Shown in pieces: positions 27,401 to 31,781 of a DNA stretch of 48,488 nt. The notes under the pieces were generated by a model. The model was not told the origin of the DNA. It saw only the letters and a program-made list of their open reading frames with translations, and did no database searches. Source of the stretch: Pseudomonas sp. CHM02 (GTDB lineage Bacteria; Pseudomonadota; Gammaproteobacteria; Pseudomonadales; Pseudomonadaceae); contig NZ_JFCA01000051.1 of NCBI RefSeq assembly GCF_000612585.1, positions 1 to 48,488 of the forward strand, given 5' to 3'. Each line of letters begins with the position of its first letter. The stretch's first letter is position 1. The translations under genes and the position numbers were made by a program.

Positions 27401-28302
27401 TCCAGGGTGTCGAGGCGGATCGGCTCGGAACCGGAATAGGCCACGCGCCATTTGCTCAGGTCCAGGCGTTCCAGGGCCGACTCGCTGACCCGCTCGCTGC
27501 ACAGGCGATAGGCGAAATCCGGGCCACCGCTGATGGTGCCGCCGTATTCGCTGATCGCTTCGAGCCAGCGCAACGGCCGGCCGAGAAAGTAGGCCGGCGA
27601 CATCAGCACGCACGGCACGCCACTGAAGATCGGTTGCAGCAGGCCGCCGATCAGGCCCATGTCGTGGTACAGCGGCAGCCAACTGACGATCACGTCATCC
27701 GGGTTCAGGTCGATGCCGAAACCGCGACGGATCAGCACTTCGTTGGCCACCAGGTTGCCGTGACTGACTTGCACGCCCTTGGGCAACGCGGTGGAGCCGG
27801 AGGTGTATTGCAGGAAGGCGATGTCATCGGGATGCAGGTCGGGGGCGATCCAGTTGCCCGCTGCCTCCAGACTGTCGACGCTCAACACCGGCGGCGCGTT
27901 TTCGATCTGCGACAAGCCATCGGCGAGGCTGGCGATGGTCAGCAACAGGCGCGGCTCGGCGTCGGCAATGATCGACAGCAAGCGCTCCTGATGGTGACGA
28001 CGGGTGGATTCCGGCGGATAGGCCGGCACCGCAATGACCCCGGCGTACAGGCAACCGAAGAACGCCGCGACGTAATCCGGACCGCTGGGGAACAACAGCA
28101 CCGCACGGTCGCCCAGATCCGCATTGGCTTGCAGGGCAGCGGCAATGGTGCGGGCACGCTGGTCCAGGTCGCGGTAACTGAGTACCACGCTGTGCTCGGC
28201 GGACTCGGCAAGGAAGCGCAGGGCGACCTGGTCCGGGGTCTGCGCAGCGCGGCGCTGAAGGGACTGGACCAGAGTACGGGGAAGTTCGAAGGCGTCCATC
28301 AT
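15421..28302 (-). CDS. pvdL: Pyoverdine chromophore NRPS PvdL
   Basis: A 4293-residue synthetase that starts pyoverdine assembly in the cytoplasm: it loads a fatty acid, then builds acyl-Glu-D-Tyr-Dab, the chromophore precursor. Domains: acyl-CoA ligase (about 10-570; YTSGSTALPKG near 167) and carrier Ser608; C1 (HHIIADG, His799-His800), A1 (about 1267) and T Ser1645; C2 (HHIVTEG, His1837), A2 (about 2323) and T Ser2710; epimerase (HHLVVDG, His2886); C3 (HHILIDA, His3357), A3 (about 3838) and T Ser4231. No terminal thioesterase, as expected for a synthetase that hands on its chain. Codes read by alignment to GrsA: A1 DVWHFGRIN (Glu-like), A2 DAEGIGAVM (Tyr inferred from the conserved chromophore), A3 DIWELTADD (Dab). 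ATGATG at 28302 follows AGGA and gives the MMDAFELP start typical of PvdL. The gene is 50 bases behind pvdG. Confidence 0.97.
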   Translation of the reverse strand: MMDAFELPRTLVQSLQRRAAQTPDQVALRFLAESAEHSVVLSYRDLDQRARTIAAALQANADLGDRAVLLFPSGPDYVAAFFGCLYAGVIAVPAYPPESTRRHHQERLLSIIADAEPRLLLTIASLADGLSQIENAPPVLSVDSLEAAGNWIAPDLHPDDIAFLQYTSGSTALPKGVQVSHGNLVANEVLIRRGFGIDLNPDDVIVSWLPLYHDMGLIGGLLQPIFSGVPCVLMSPAYFLGRPLRWLEAISEYGGTISGGPDFAYRLCSERVSESALERLDLSKWRVAYSGSEPIRLDTLERFAEKFAACGFTPNNFFASYGLAEATLFVAGGTRGQGIPALRVDEQALAANRAEPGQGSAIMSCGTRQPDHAVLIADPHTLVELPDSSVGELWASGPSIAHGYWRNPEATARTFVQHAGRTWLRTGDLGFIRDGEVYITGRLKDLLIVRGHNLYPQDIEQTIEREVEVVRKGRVAAFAVNDQGLEGIGIAAEISRSVQKILPPEALIKAIRQAVAEAYQEAPSVVVLLNPGALPKTSSGKVQRAACALRHKDGSLDSYAQFPDLQVQASDGALQSELQQQIAAIWCEQLQVPTVAADDHFFLLGGNSITATQVVARLRETLGLELNLRLLFEAPTLQGFAANVAQLQQDGGVAQGVIHSLSRQDELPQSLAQNRLWITWQLDPHSSAYTIPGALRLRGELDEDAVRASFQQLIQRHEALRTRFYERDGQAFQRIDAKVGFELQVIDLSDLPAAEREARAQQIREDEARTQFDLEKGPLLWVTLVRLDDEDHQLLVTLHHIIADGWSLNILIDEFSRLYAAAVQGQTLELPPLALQYADYGSWQRQWLAEGEGERQLAYWTAQLGEEHPTLSLATDHPRSVHHRHTASRHSVRLGASLSEAIRQTAQANESTPFMLLLAAFQSLLYRYSGQRDIRIGVPNANRPRRETQGLVGFFINTLVLRAELDGRLPFSQLLAATRQTAVGAQAHQDLPFEQLLEAFPHAREQGLFQVMFNHQQRDLSALRRLPGMLADELPWHSRDAKFDLQLHTEEDRNGRLSLSFDYADELFETATIQRLAEHYINLLHAVCEQPQQAIGDLKLMQQDEQQPWSEAPCVPARQWLPELLNQQASDNTALVWDGGSLTFAQLHTQANRLAHYLRDKGVGPDVCVAIAAERSPQLLIGLLAIIKAGGAYVPLDPDYPAERLAYMLKDSGVHLLLTQTALLEQLPSAEGVCVIAMDSLHLDSWPTQPPGLHLDGDNLAYVIYTSGSTGQPKGVGNTHAALAERLQWMQATYQLNDTDVLMQKAPISFDVSVWECFWPLISGCRLVLAGPGEHRDPHRIAQLVQQHGVTTLHFVPPLLQLFIDEPLVAECTSLRRLFSGGEALPAELRNRVLAQLPAVQLHNRYGPTETAINVTHWHCRTEDGERSPIGRPLGNVICRVLDEQLNPVPLGVPGELCIGGIGLARGYLGRAGLTAERFVADHQGTRLYRTGDRARWNADGVIEYLGRLDQQVKLRGFRVEPEEIEAHMLALDGIAQAVVLVRDAQLIGYYTAQAELDEQQVRTALAAELPEYMVPALLMRLDAMPLSPSGKLDRRALPDPVWQTREHVEPETPLQQQIAAIWREVLGLPKIGLHDDFFALGGHSLLATQIISRTRQACDVELPLRTLFEASELGAFAEQVGLIQASGQRNQQTAIAKVDRSQPVPLSYSQQRMWFLWQMEPDSPAYNVGGMARLRGVLDVGRFEAALQALIMRHETLRTTFPSVDGVACQKVSSQTGLRMDWQDFSALDESERQQRLQQLADHEAHTPFNLETGPLLRACLVKAGERDHYLVLTLHHIVTEGWAMDIFARELSALYEAFIDERLSPLAPLPVQYLDYSVWQRQWLEAGERQRQLDYWTAQLGNEHPLLELPGDRPRPPVQSHRGELYRFDLSDDLAARVRAFNAERGLTLFMTMTATLAVLLYRYSGQTDLRIGAPVANRIRPESEGLIGAFLNTQVLRCQLNGQMNVAELFEQVRHTVIEGQSHQDLPFDHLVEALQPPRSAAYNPLFQVMCNVQRWEFQQSRQLAGMTVEYLANDARATKFDLNLEVTDLDHRLGCCLTYSTDLFDEPRIARMAEHWRNLLEALIADPQQRLSELPLLTVAEQRALQDSLGIEAGEHRLDQCIHQLFSQQAAARGDAPALTFAGETLGYRELDARANRLAWMLRERGVGPQVRVGLALPRSLEMVIGLLAILKAGGAYVPLDPEYPLDRLHYMIEDSGIGLLLSDAAMFAALGELPANLACWCLEDDLPALANYPADALPFISLPQHQAYLIYTSGSTGKPKGVVVSHGEIAMHCTAVIERFGMRPDDCELHFYSINFDAATERLLVPLLSGAQVVLRAQGQWDAEEICALIRTHHINILGFTPSYGSQLAQWLATQQQTLPVRMCITGGEALTGEHLQRIRAAFQPQVFFNAYGPTETVVMPLASLAPEHLEEGAASVPIGSIIGDRVAYILDADLALVPQGAIGELYVGGAGLAQGYHQRRGMTAERFVADPFAHNGGRLYRTGDLVHQRADGLVEYLGRIDHQVKIRGFRIELGEIETRLLEHDAVREAVVLALDSPSGKQLVAYLVSDAEHGALRDALKAHLKAQLPDYMVPAHLIVLDSMPLTANGKLDRRALPQPDPEANRQTYVAPRNELESTLAAIWCAVLNVQQVGLDDNFFELGGDSILSIQVVSRARQAGIHFSPRDLFQHQTVQTLAAVATRSEQVTAEQGVLTGSSGLTPIQHWFFDTEIPQRQHWNQALVLKPLQLLEPHRLEQALLAVLEHHDALRLSFSPRDAQWHAEHLAVPQGGVLMQAQVRDMAHCTALFTDTQRSLDLEHGPLLRALLVDGPEGQQRLLIAIHHLVVDGVSWRFLLEDLQTVYRQLSDGQSVSLPAKTSALRDWAARLQAYAGSESLREELSVWQAQLAGPDAALPVARPHGSLRHRDADTVSVRLDAEHTRQLLQQAPSAYRTQVNDLLLTALARVLCRWSGHASALIQLEGHGRETLFDDIDLTRSVGWFTSAYPLRLTPQAGQGDSIKAIKEQLRGVPHKGLGYGVLRYLADDLCNRSMAALPSAQLTFNYLGQFDQSFGADALFHPLDESAGLAHDPDAPLPNELSVDSQVYGGELVLRWTFSRERLDQHSVRELAEAYLAELQSLTQHCLQDGAGGLTPSDFPLAHLSQSQLDSLPVPANVIEDVYPLTPMQEGLLLHTLLEPGTGLYYMQDRYRINSALDPERFAQAWQAVIARHEALRASFCWNVGEDMLQVIHTPGSTPIEYLDWSQAPESEQEPRLQALLKQEREAGFDLLNQAPFHLRLIRVGEARYWFMMSNHHILIDAWCRSLLMNDFFDIYMALGEGREAQLATPPRYRDYIAWLQRQNLNEARQWWQQNLQGFERTTPIPSDRPFLREHAGHSGGMVVGDCYTRLDARDGAQLRELAQAHQLTVNTFAQAAWALVLRRLSGDRDVLFGVTVAGRPVEMPEMQRTVGLFINSIALRVKLPEDDQRCSVRQWLSGLLDSNMQLREYEYLPLVTIQEHSELPKGQPLFDSLFVFENAPVEVSVLDRAQSLNATSDSGRTHTNFPLTAVCYPGDDLGLHLSYDQRYFDETTVQGMLGEFKRLLLALVQGFHGDMADLPLIGEQERGFLVEGCNQSAHDYPLERSYVELFEEQVAAHPQRIAASCLDQQWTYDALNRRSNGLGHALVSAGVGLDQPVALLAERNLDLLGMIIGSFKAGAGYLPLDPGLPSQRLRSIIDLSRTPLLVCTEACREQAIELLEGFDCQLLVWEEVPARGENPGIYSGPDNLAYVIYTSGSTGLPKGVMVEQRGMLNNQLSKVPYLALSDADVIAQTASQSFDISVWQFLAAPLFGARVDIVPNTLAHDPQGLLEHVQAQGITVLESVPSLIQGMLAQDRISLDGLRWMLPTGEAMPPELAHQWLLRYPEIGLVNAYGPAECSDDVAFYRVDLASTRGTYLPIGTPTDNNRLYLLDGALELVPQGAVGELCVAGTGVGRGYVSDPLRTAPVFVPNPFGAPGERLYRTGDLARRRSDGVLEYVGRVDHQVKIRGYRIELGEIEARLHEQPEVRDAAVGVQEGVNGKHLVGYLVAADEALNPSERLDRIKQRLRAELPEYMVPLHWLWLDRLPLNANGKLDRKALPALEIGQLQSQDYLAPRNELETTLAAIWAEVLKVERVGVQDNFFELGGHSLLATQIASRVQKTLQRDVPLRAMFECSTVGELAEYIDGLAANEISAEKVDRLSDLMAELEGL

Positions 28303-28352
28303 GGGGTTCCTGCCTGAAATCGGCTTACGGGAAATTCGGGAAGTGGGAGCTT

Positions 28353-29105
28353 TTAGCCAGCGGCCAGTTGCCGCGCCGCGCCATTGCGCCAGCGGGCCAG
28401 GTGTTCGTCGGCGTAACGCCGCATGCAACGCAACACCGCGCTTTCGTGCTGCATGAGGAAGAAGTGGTGACCGTCGAACATGTCCAGGGAAAAGCCGCTG
28501 GCAGCGTCGAGTTGCCAGTCGAGCAACTGGTCGGCGCGCACGCTGTCCTGCTTGCCGCCGAACACGTGGATCGGCATGCCCAGCGGTGCGCGCTCGCCGT
28601 AGGTGAAGCTGCCGCACAGCAGGAAATCGGCGCGCAGGATCGGCAGCATCAACTGCATCAACTCGGGGTTGGCCAGGGCTTCTTCGGTGGTGCCCTGCAG
28701 TTCGCGCAGGCGGGCGATCAGTTGTTCGTCGGTTTTTTCGATGGCGTATTCGCTGACGTCACGACGCGCCGGCCCGGCCGTGCCGGACGCGAACAATGCC
28801 AGCGGCGCGGGCACGCCACGAGCGCTCAAGGCGTGCGCCAGTTCGAAGGCGAGCAGGCCGCCGAGGCTGTGGCCGAACAGCGCATAGGGCCCGCTCAAGT
28901 CGCGGCTGATTTCCTCCGCGAGCTGCGCGGCCAGGGCCTTGATATCGCGCTGCAGCGGCTCGTCCATGCGCATGCCACGGCCGGGCAATTCCAGCGGGCA
29001 CACCTGCAACCACTCAGGCAGGGCTCGGCGCCAGCGCGCATAAACCATGGCGCTGGCGCCCGAATAGGGCAGGCAGAACAGGCGCAGTCGAGTCGGCGTA
29101 CTCAT
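28353..29105 (-). CDS. pvdG: Type II thioesterase PvdG
   Basis: A 250-residue alpha/beta hydrolase of the type II (editing) thioesterase family, which removes wrong or stalled groups from NRPS carrier domains. The nucleophile elbow FGHSLGG places Ser80, and the catalytic His lies in FDGHHFF near 222. The N-terminal LFCLPYSGASA and PLELPGRGMR motifs are typical. ATG at 29105 has GGAG 10 bases upstream. It is first in the pvdG-pvdL unit, preceded by a PvdS-type box at 29217-29240, and it sits between pvdS and pvdL as in P. aeruginosa. Confidence 0.93.
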   Translation of the reverse strand: MSTPTRLRLFCLPYSGASAMVYARWRRALPEWLQVCPLELPGRGMRMDEPLQRDIKALAAQLAEEISRDLSGPYALFGHSLGGLLAFELAHALSARGVPAPLALFASGTAGPARRDVSEYAIEKTDEQLIARLRELQGTTEEALANPELMQLMLPILRADFLLCGSFTYGERAPLGMPIHVFGGKQDSVRADQLLDWQLDAASGFSLDMFDGHHFFLMQHESAVLRCMRRYADEHLARWRNGAARQLAAG

Positions 29106-29216
29106 CGAGCGACGACTCCAAACTGAAACACGCTGTATGCACGATAGAAACCCATTTCGTCCTCCTGCGGGTGCTGATCCTTGGCCGTTTTACTAACGGA
29201 CCTGTCACCCAGAAGA

Positions 29217-29241
29217 ACGGACGGCACCGGCAAATAATTAG
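29217..29241 (-). promoter_or_regulatory. PvdS-type (IS box) promoter of pvdG-pvdL
   Basis: The minus strand reads CTAATT, exactly 16 bases, then CGT: one mismatch from the iron-starvation box TAAAT-N16-CGT and the same variant as in front of the mbtH-like gene. The CGT is about 110 bases upstream of the pvdG ATG. Confidence 0.75.
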
Positions 29242-29308
29242 TCGCCGGGTACGAGCGAGACGTGGTTCACACCTAACAAGAAAGCATAAGATTAGTTCGC
29301 CTTCTCAT

Positions 29309-29337
29309 TTGACAATCATTATCATTAAGCATAATTT
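29309..29337 (+). promoter_or_regulatory. Fur-boxed sigma-70 promoter of pvdS
   Basis: TTGACA (29309-29314), a 17-base spacer and TAATTT (29332-29337) form a near-consensus sigma-70 promoter. GACAATCATTATCATTAAG (29311-29329) matches the 19-bp Fur box at 15 of 19 positions and covers the -35 and spacer, so iron-loaded Fur should block RNA polymerase. The pvdS ATG is 70 bases downstream. The leader also holds a GC-rich imperfect stem at about 29352-29377. Confidence 0.87.
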
Positions 29338-29407
29338 GTTGCCCGATGTGTAGGAGGCCTCAGCAAGGACGCCCTCCCCTAACCTCTTTTGCGACAAGGT
29401 GATTTCC

Positions 29408-29959
29408 ATGACGGAACAAGTATCCACAGGCAGGTGCGACTCACCGCTTCTCCAGGCATTCGTCGATAACCGGCTGATTCTGGTGAAGATCGCGGCCCGC
29501 ATTACCGGCTGCCGCTCCCGAGCCGAAGACGTAGTGCAGGACGCCTACTTCCGCCTGCAATCGGCACCGACGATCACCTCATCGTTCAAGGCTCAATTGA
29601 GTTATCTGTTCCAGATCGTGCGCAACCTGGCGATCGATCACTACCGCAAGCAGGCCCTGGAGCTCAAGTACTCCGGGACGGAAGAGGAAGGCTTGAATGT
29701 GGTTATTCACGGCGCTTCACCGGAAACCTCGCACATCAACTTCAATACCCTGGAAAACATCGCCGACGCCCTGACCGAGCTGCCGCAGCGCACCCGCTAC
29801 GCGTTCGAGATGTACCGCCTGCACGGCGTGCCGCAAAAGGACATCGCCAAGGAACTGGGGGTATCGCCGACCCTGGTGAACTTCATGATCCGTGATGCGC
29901 TGGTGCACTGCCGCAAGGTGTCGGGCAGCCATAGCGATACGTTTGCGCGGCGGGTTTGA
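29408..29959 (+). CDS. pvdS: ECF sigma factor PvdS
   Basis: A 183-residue extracytoplasmic-function sigma factor that directs RNA polymerase to pyoverdine genes under iron starvation. Region 2 contains LQAFVDNRLILVKIAARITG and AEDVVQDAYFRLQSAP, followed by LFQIVRNLAIDHYRKQ. Region 4 is ALTELPQRTRYAFEMYRLHG and QKDIAKELGVSPTLVNFMIRDAL. Near-identity to P. aeruginosa PvdS is evident along most of the length; only the last 12 or so residues differ. In P. fluorescens the same gene has been called pbrA or pfrI. ATG at 29408 follows AAGG by 9 bases. It is likely Fur-repressed at the promoter, and inhibited by the anti-sigma FpvR encoded elsewhere. Confidence 0.96.
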   Translation: MTEQVSTGRCDSPLLQAFVDNRLILVKIAARITGCRSRAEDVVQDAYFRLQSAPTITSSFKAQLSYLFQIVRNLAIDHYRKQALELKYSGTEEEGLNVVIHGASPETSHINFNTLENIADALTELPQRTRYAFEMYRLHGVPQKDIAKELGVSPTLVNFMIRDALVHCRKVSGSHSDTFARRV

Positions 29960-29995
29960 CGCTCAGCAGAGTGATCTGACACTCAGCAAATTAAG

Positions 29996-30083
29996 TGTGG
30001 GAGCTGGCTTGCCTGCGATGCAGACGACCCGGTTTGACAGATACACCGAGGCGCCTGCATCGCGGGCAAGCCCGGCGCCCACA
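29996..30083. repeat. REPIN between pvdS and the solute-binding gene
   Basis: The arm TGTGGGAGCTGGCTTGCCTG at 29996 and an imperfect inverse ending CCCGGCGCCCACA at 30083 flank about 40 bases. It is a full REPIN in the gap between convergent genes and carries the same arm type as the one at the left window edge. Confidence 0.88.
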
Positions 30084-30121
30084 TGAACCTATGTCCACCA
30101 GGACGATCTGTATCGTGCCTG

Positions 30122-30910
30122 TCAGGGCACCGGCATCACATCGATACGATACGGCTCGAAAATCTTCAGCATCTCGCCGTCATCACGCAAGCGCTTGAGC
30201 AACGCGGAAAACGCTTCCCCCGTGATCGGCGCCTTGGGGCGCAGCAACGCATAGTGGTGATAGACCTGGTCGATGCGTTCCGACACCAGGAACTGCCCCG
30301 CCATCTCCGCATTGCGCACCATGAAATCACTCAAGTACGAACGGGTCACCAAGGCGATGTCGGCACGCCCGCGCGCAACCATCAGCAGGTTGCTGTCATG
30401 GGAGTAGGTCAACGTGGCATTGAAGTGCTCGGCCATGTACTTGGGATCGGGGTTGAAGTTGGCGAAGGCGTAGTGATATCCGCTGAATACCGCCAGGCGT
30501 TTGCCCTTGAGGTCGGCGAAATAGCTTTGGTCGCGACCGGTCTCACGCTGGGCGACGAAGATTTCTGCATCTTCCAGGCCCATGTCGACGGTAGTGTGGG
30601 GAATCTTCTGCCAGCCCCAGTCGGGGTTTTCGAAGATGGCCATATCCACCCGCCCCTGCTCGAAATCACGGAAACGCCGCGGTATGGAGGTGGGCACCAG
30701 TACAAACTGGTAATCGGCTTGCGAGGCGTTGAGGGCTTCGACCAGTTGTGGCAGCAAGCCGGTGTCGGCGCCCTGCTCGGGACGTACGGTGTACGGCGGG
30801 AAATGTGCCGCGCCGATGCGCACCAATTGCGCAGCCGAGACTGGCACACACCACGCGGTGCCCAGTGCCCAAAAGGTAAGTCCTGCAGCCAGCCGCCATG
30901 GCGAAAACAT
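30122..30910 (-). CDS. Periplasmic solute-binding protein (SBP_bac_3-like)
   Basis: A 262-residue protein of the family 3 extracellular solute-binding fold, the type that serves polar amino acid ABC transporters. The N-terminal signal peptide ends near VSAAQ (about residue 26). Features include IGAAHFPPYT, LLPQLVEALN, the hinge region LKGKRLAVFSGYHYAF and the domain-closing segment ARGRADIALVTRSYL. ATG at 30910 gives a clean signal sequence; a GTG at 30922 adds four residues, and neither has a strong ribosome site. No permease or ATPase gene lies beside it, so it is an orphan, possibly feeding a distant transporter or a sensor. The ligand is unknown. Confidence 0.8.
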   Translation of the reverse strand: MFSPWRLAAGLTFWALGTAWCVPVSAAQLVRIGAAHFPPYTVRPEQGADTGLLPQLVEALNASQADYQFVLVPTSIPRRFRDFEQGRVDMAIFENPDWGWQKIPHTTVDMGLEDAEIFVAQRETGRDQSYFADLKGKRLAVFSGYHYAFANFNPDPKYMAEHFNATLTYSHDSNLLMVARGRADIALVTRSYLSDFMVRNAEMAGQFLVSERIDQVYHHYALLRPKAPITGEAFSALLKRLRDDGEMLKIFEPYRIDVMPVP

Positions 30911-30927
30911 CAAGGCACACACCGTTG

Positions 30928-30960
30928 AAAAACGCTAATGGCGATAAGCTAGGCGTTTTT
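30928..30960 (-). terminator. Possible terminator of atuR
   Basis: AAAAACGC (30928-30935) and GCGTTTTT (30953-30960) are inverted repeats around a 17-base loop, 44 bases after the atuR stop on the minus strand. The stem ends in five T. The loop is long and the position also suits a promoter region for the downstream solute-binding gene, so this is tentative. Confidence 0.4.
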
Positions 30961-31004
30961 GTCTGGAGAGACAACTTTCCACCGGCAAATTAATAGCTTG
31001 CACC

Positions 31005-31628
31005 TCAATCGGCTTTCAAAACCATCAGCAGGGCCTCTTCGGCCAACTGCTCAAGCGTCAGGCTGCCTTCGGCGCGAAACCAGGTGGTGGTCCAGGACAA
31101 GGCTCCCGTCAGGAAACGCCGGGTGATAAATACATCACCGCGGATATAGCCGGCGTCCTTGGCCTCGCCCAGTACCTGCAGCCAGATCGCCTCATACACA
31201 TCACGCAGGGCCAGCACCTGGGCCTGGCCCTCGGCCGACAGCGAGCGCCACTCGTACACCAGCACCGCCATGGCCTCGCCGCTGCCGCCCATGATCGACT
31301 GCAATTCGCAGCGGATCAGCGCCAGCACGCGTTCGCGCACGTTGTTCGCTTCTTCAAGCGAAGCGCGCATCATCGCGGTGTTGTAGTGGATGGTTTCTTC
31401 CATCACCGCGCGCAGGATCTCGTCCTTGCTCTTGAAGTGATGAAAGATGCTGCCGGACTGGATGCCCACGGCGCTGGCCAGGTCGCGCACGGTGGTACGC
31501 TCGAAGCCCTTGTTGCGAAACAGGTGGGCCGCAGTCTGCAGCAGCTTGCCCCGGGCGCTGTCGGGGTCGGTCAATTGGCCGCCGTCGACCATGGTGCGCA
31601 TCACCCGCAGGGCTTTGTGCTCATCCAT
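31005..31628 (-). CDS. atuR: TetR-family repressor AtuR
   Basis: A 207-residue TetR regulator. The helix-turn-helix lies at about 28-72 (LLQTAAHLFRNKGFERTTVRDLASAVGIQSGSIFHHFKSKDEIL, shown here only as a region: key residues Thr-Thr-Val-Arg and Ser-Ile-Phe-His-His). The C-terminal half is a ligand-binding helical bundle. ATG at 31628 follows GGAGAGAGG. It is divergent from atuA, with two perfect inverted repeats between them. In P. aeruginosa AtuR represses the atu operon and is released by an acyclic terpenoid intermediate. The name is given from synteny and operator structure. Confidence 0.88.
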   Translation of the reverse strand: MDEHKALRVMRTMVDGGQLTDPDSARGKLLQTAAHLFRNKGFERTTVRDLASAVGIQSGSIFHHFKSKDEILRAVMEETIHYNTAMMRASLEEANNVRERVLALIRCELQSIMGGSGEAMAVLVYEWRSLSAEGQAQVLALRDVYEAIWLQVLGEAKDAGYIRGDVFITRRFLTGALSWTTTWFRAEGSLTLEQLAEEALLMVLKAD

Positions 31629-31684
31629 GCCTCTCTCCTCTACTTCCACGGACGTCTTGGCCCGCAATTTAGGCCGTGCCGGCC

Positions 31685-31704
31685 ACCCAAGCAAGCGCTT
31701 GGGT
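31685..31704. promoter_or_regulatory. AtuR operator 1
   Basis: ACCCAAGC-AAGC-GCTTGGGT: perfect 8-bp inverted arms around a 4-base spacer. It lies on the atuR side of the divergent promoter region. Two inverted-repeat AtuR sites are known from P. aeruginosa in the same intergenic region. Confidence 0.83.
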
Positions 31705-31728
31705 GAAACTTGTTTCTAGAGTTTACAA

Positions 31729-31746
31729 ACCAAGCGCTTGCTTGGT
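31729..31746. promoter_or_regulatory. AtuR operator 2
   Basis: ACCAAGC-GCTT-GCTTGGT: perfect 7-bp inverted arms around a 4-base spacer, centred 43 bases (about four helical turns) from operator 1 and 44 bases before the atuA ATG. The two operators' spacers (AAGC and GCTT) are complementary, so the two sites are mirror images. Confidence 0.83.
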
Positions 31747-31781
31747 AGTCTCGTTGCCAGCCATTCGAGGAAGGATTTCTC

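Noticed and set aside
29169..29200. TAAAA motif on the minus strand as a second PvdS box for pvdG
   Set aside because: There is no CGT at 16 or 17 bases; the box at 29217-29241 has both parts with exact spacing.
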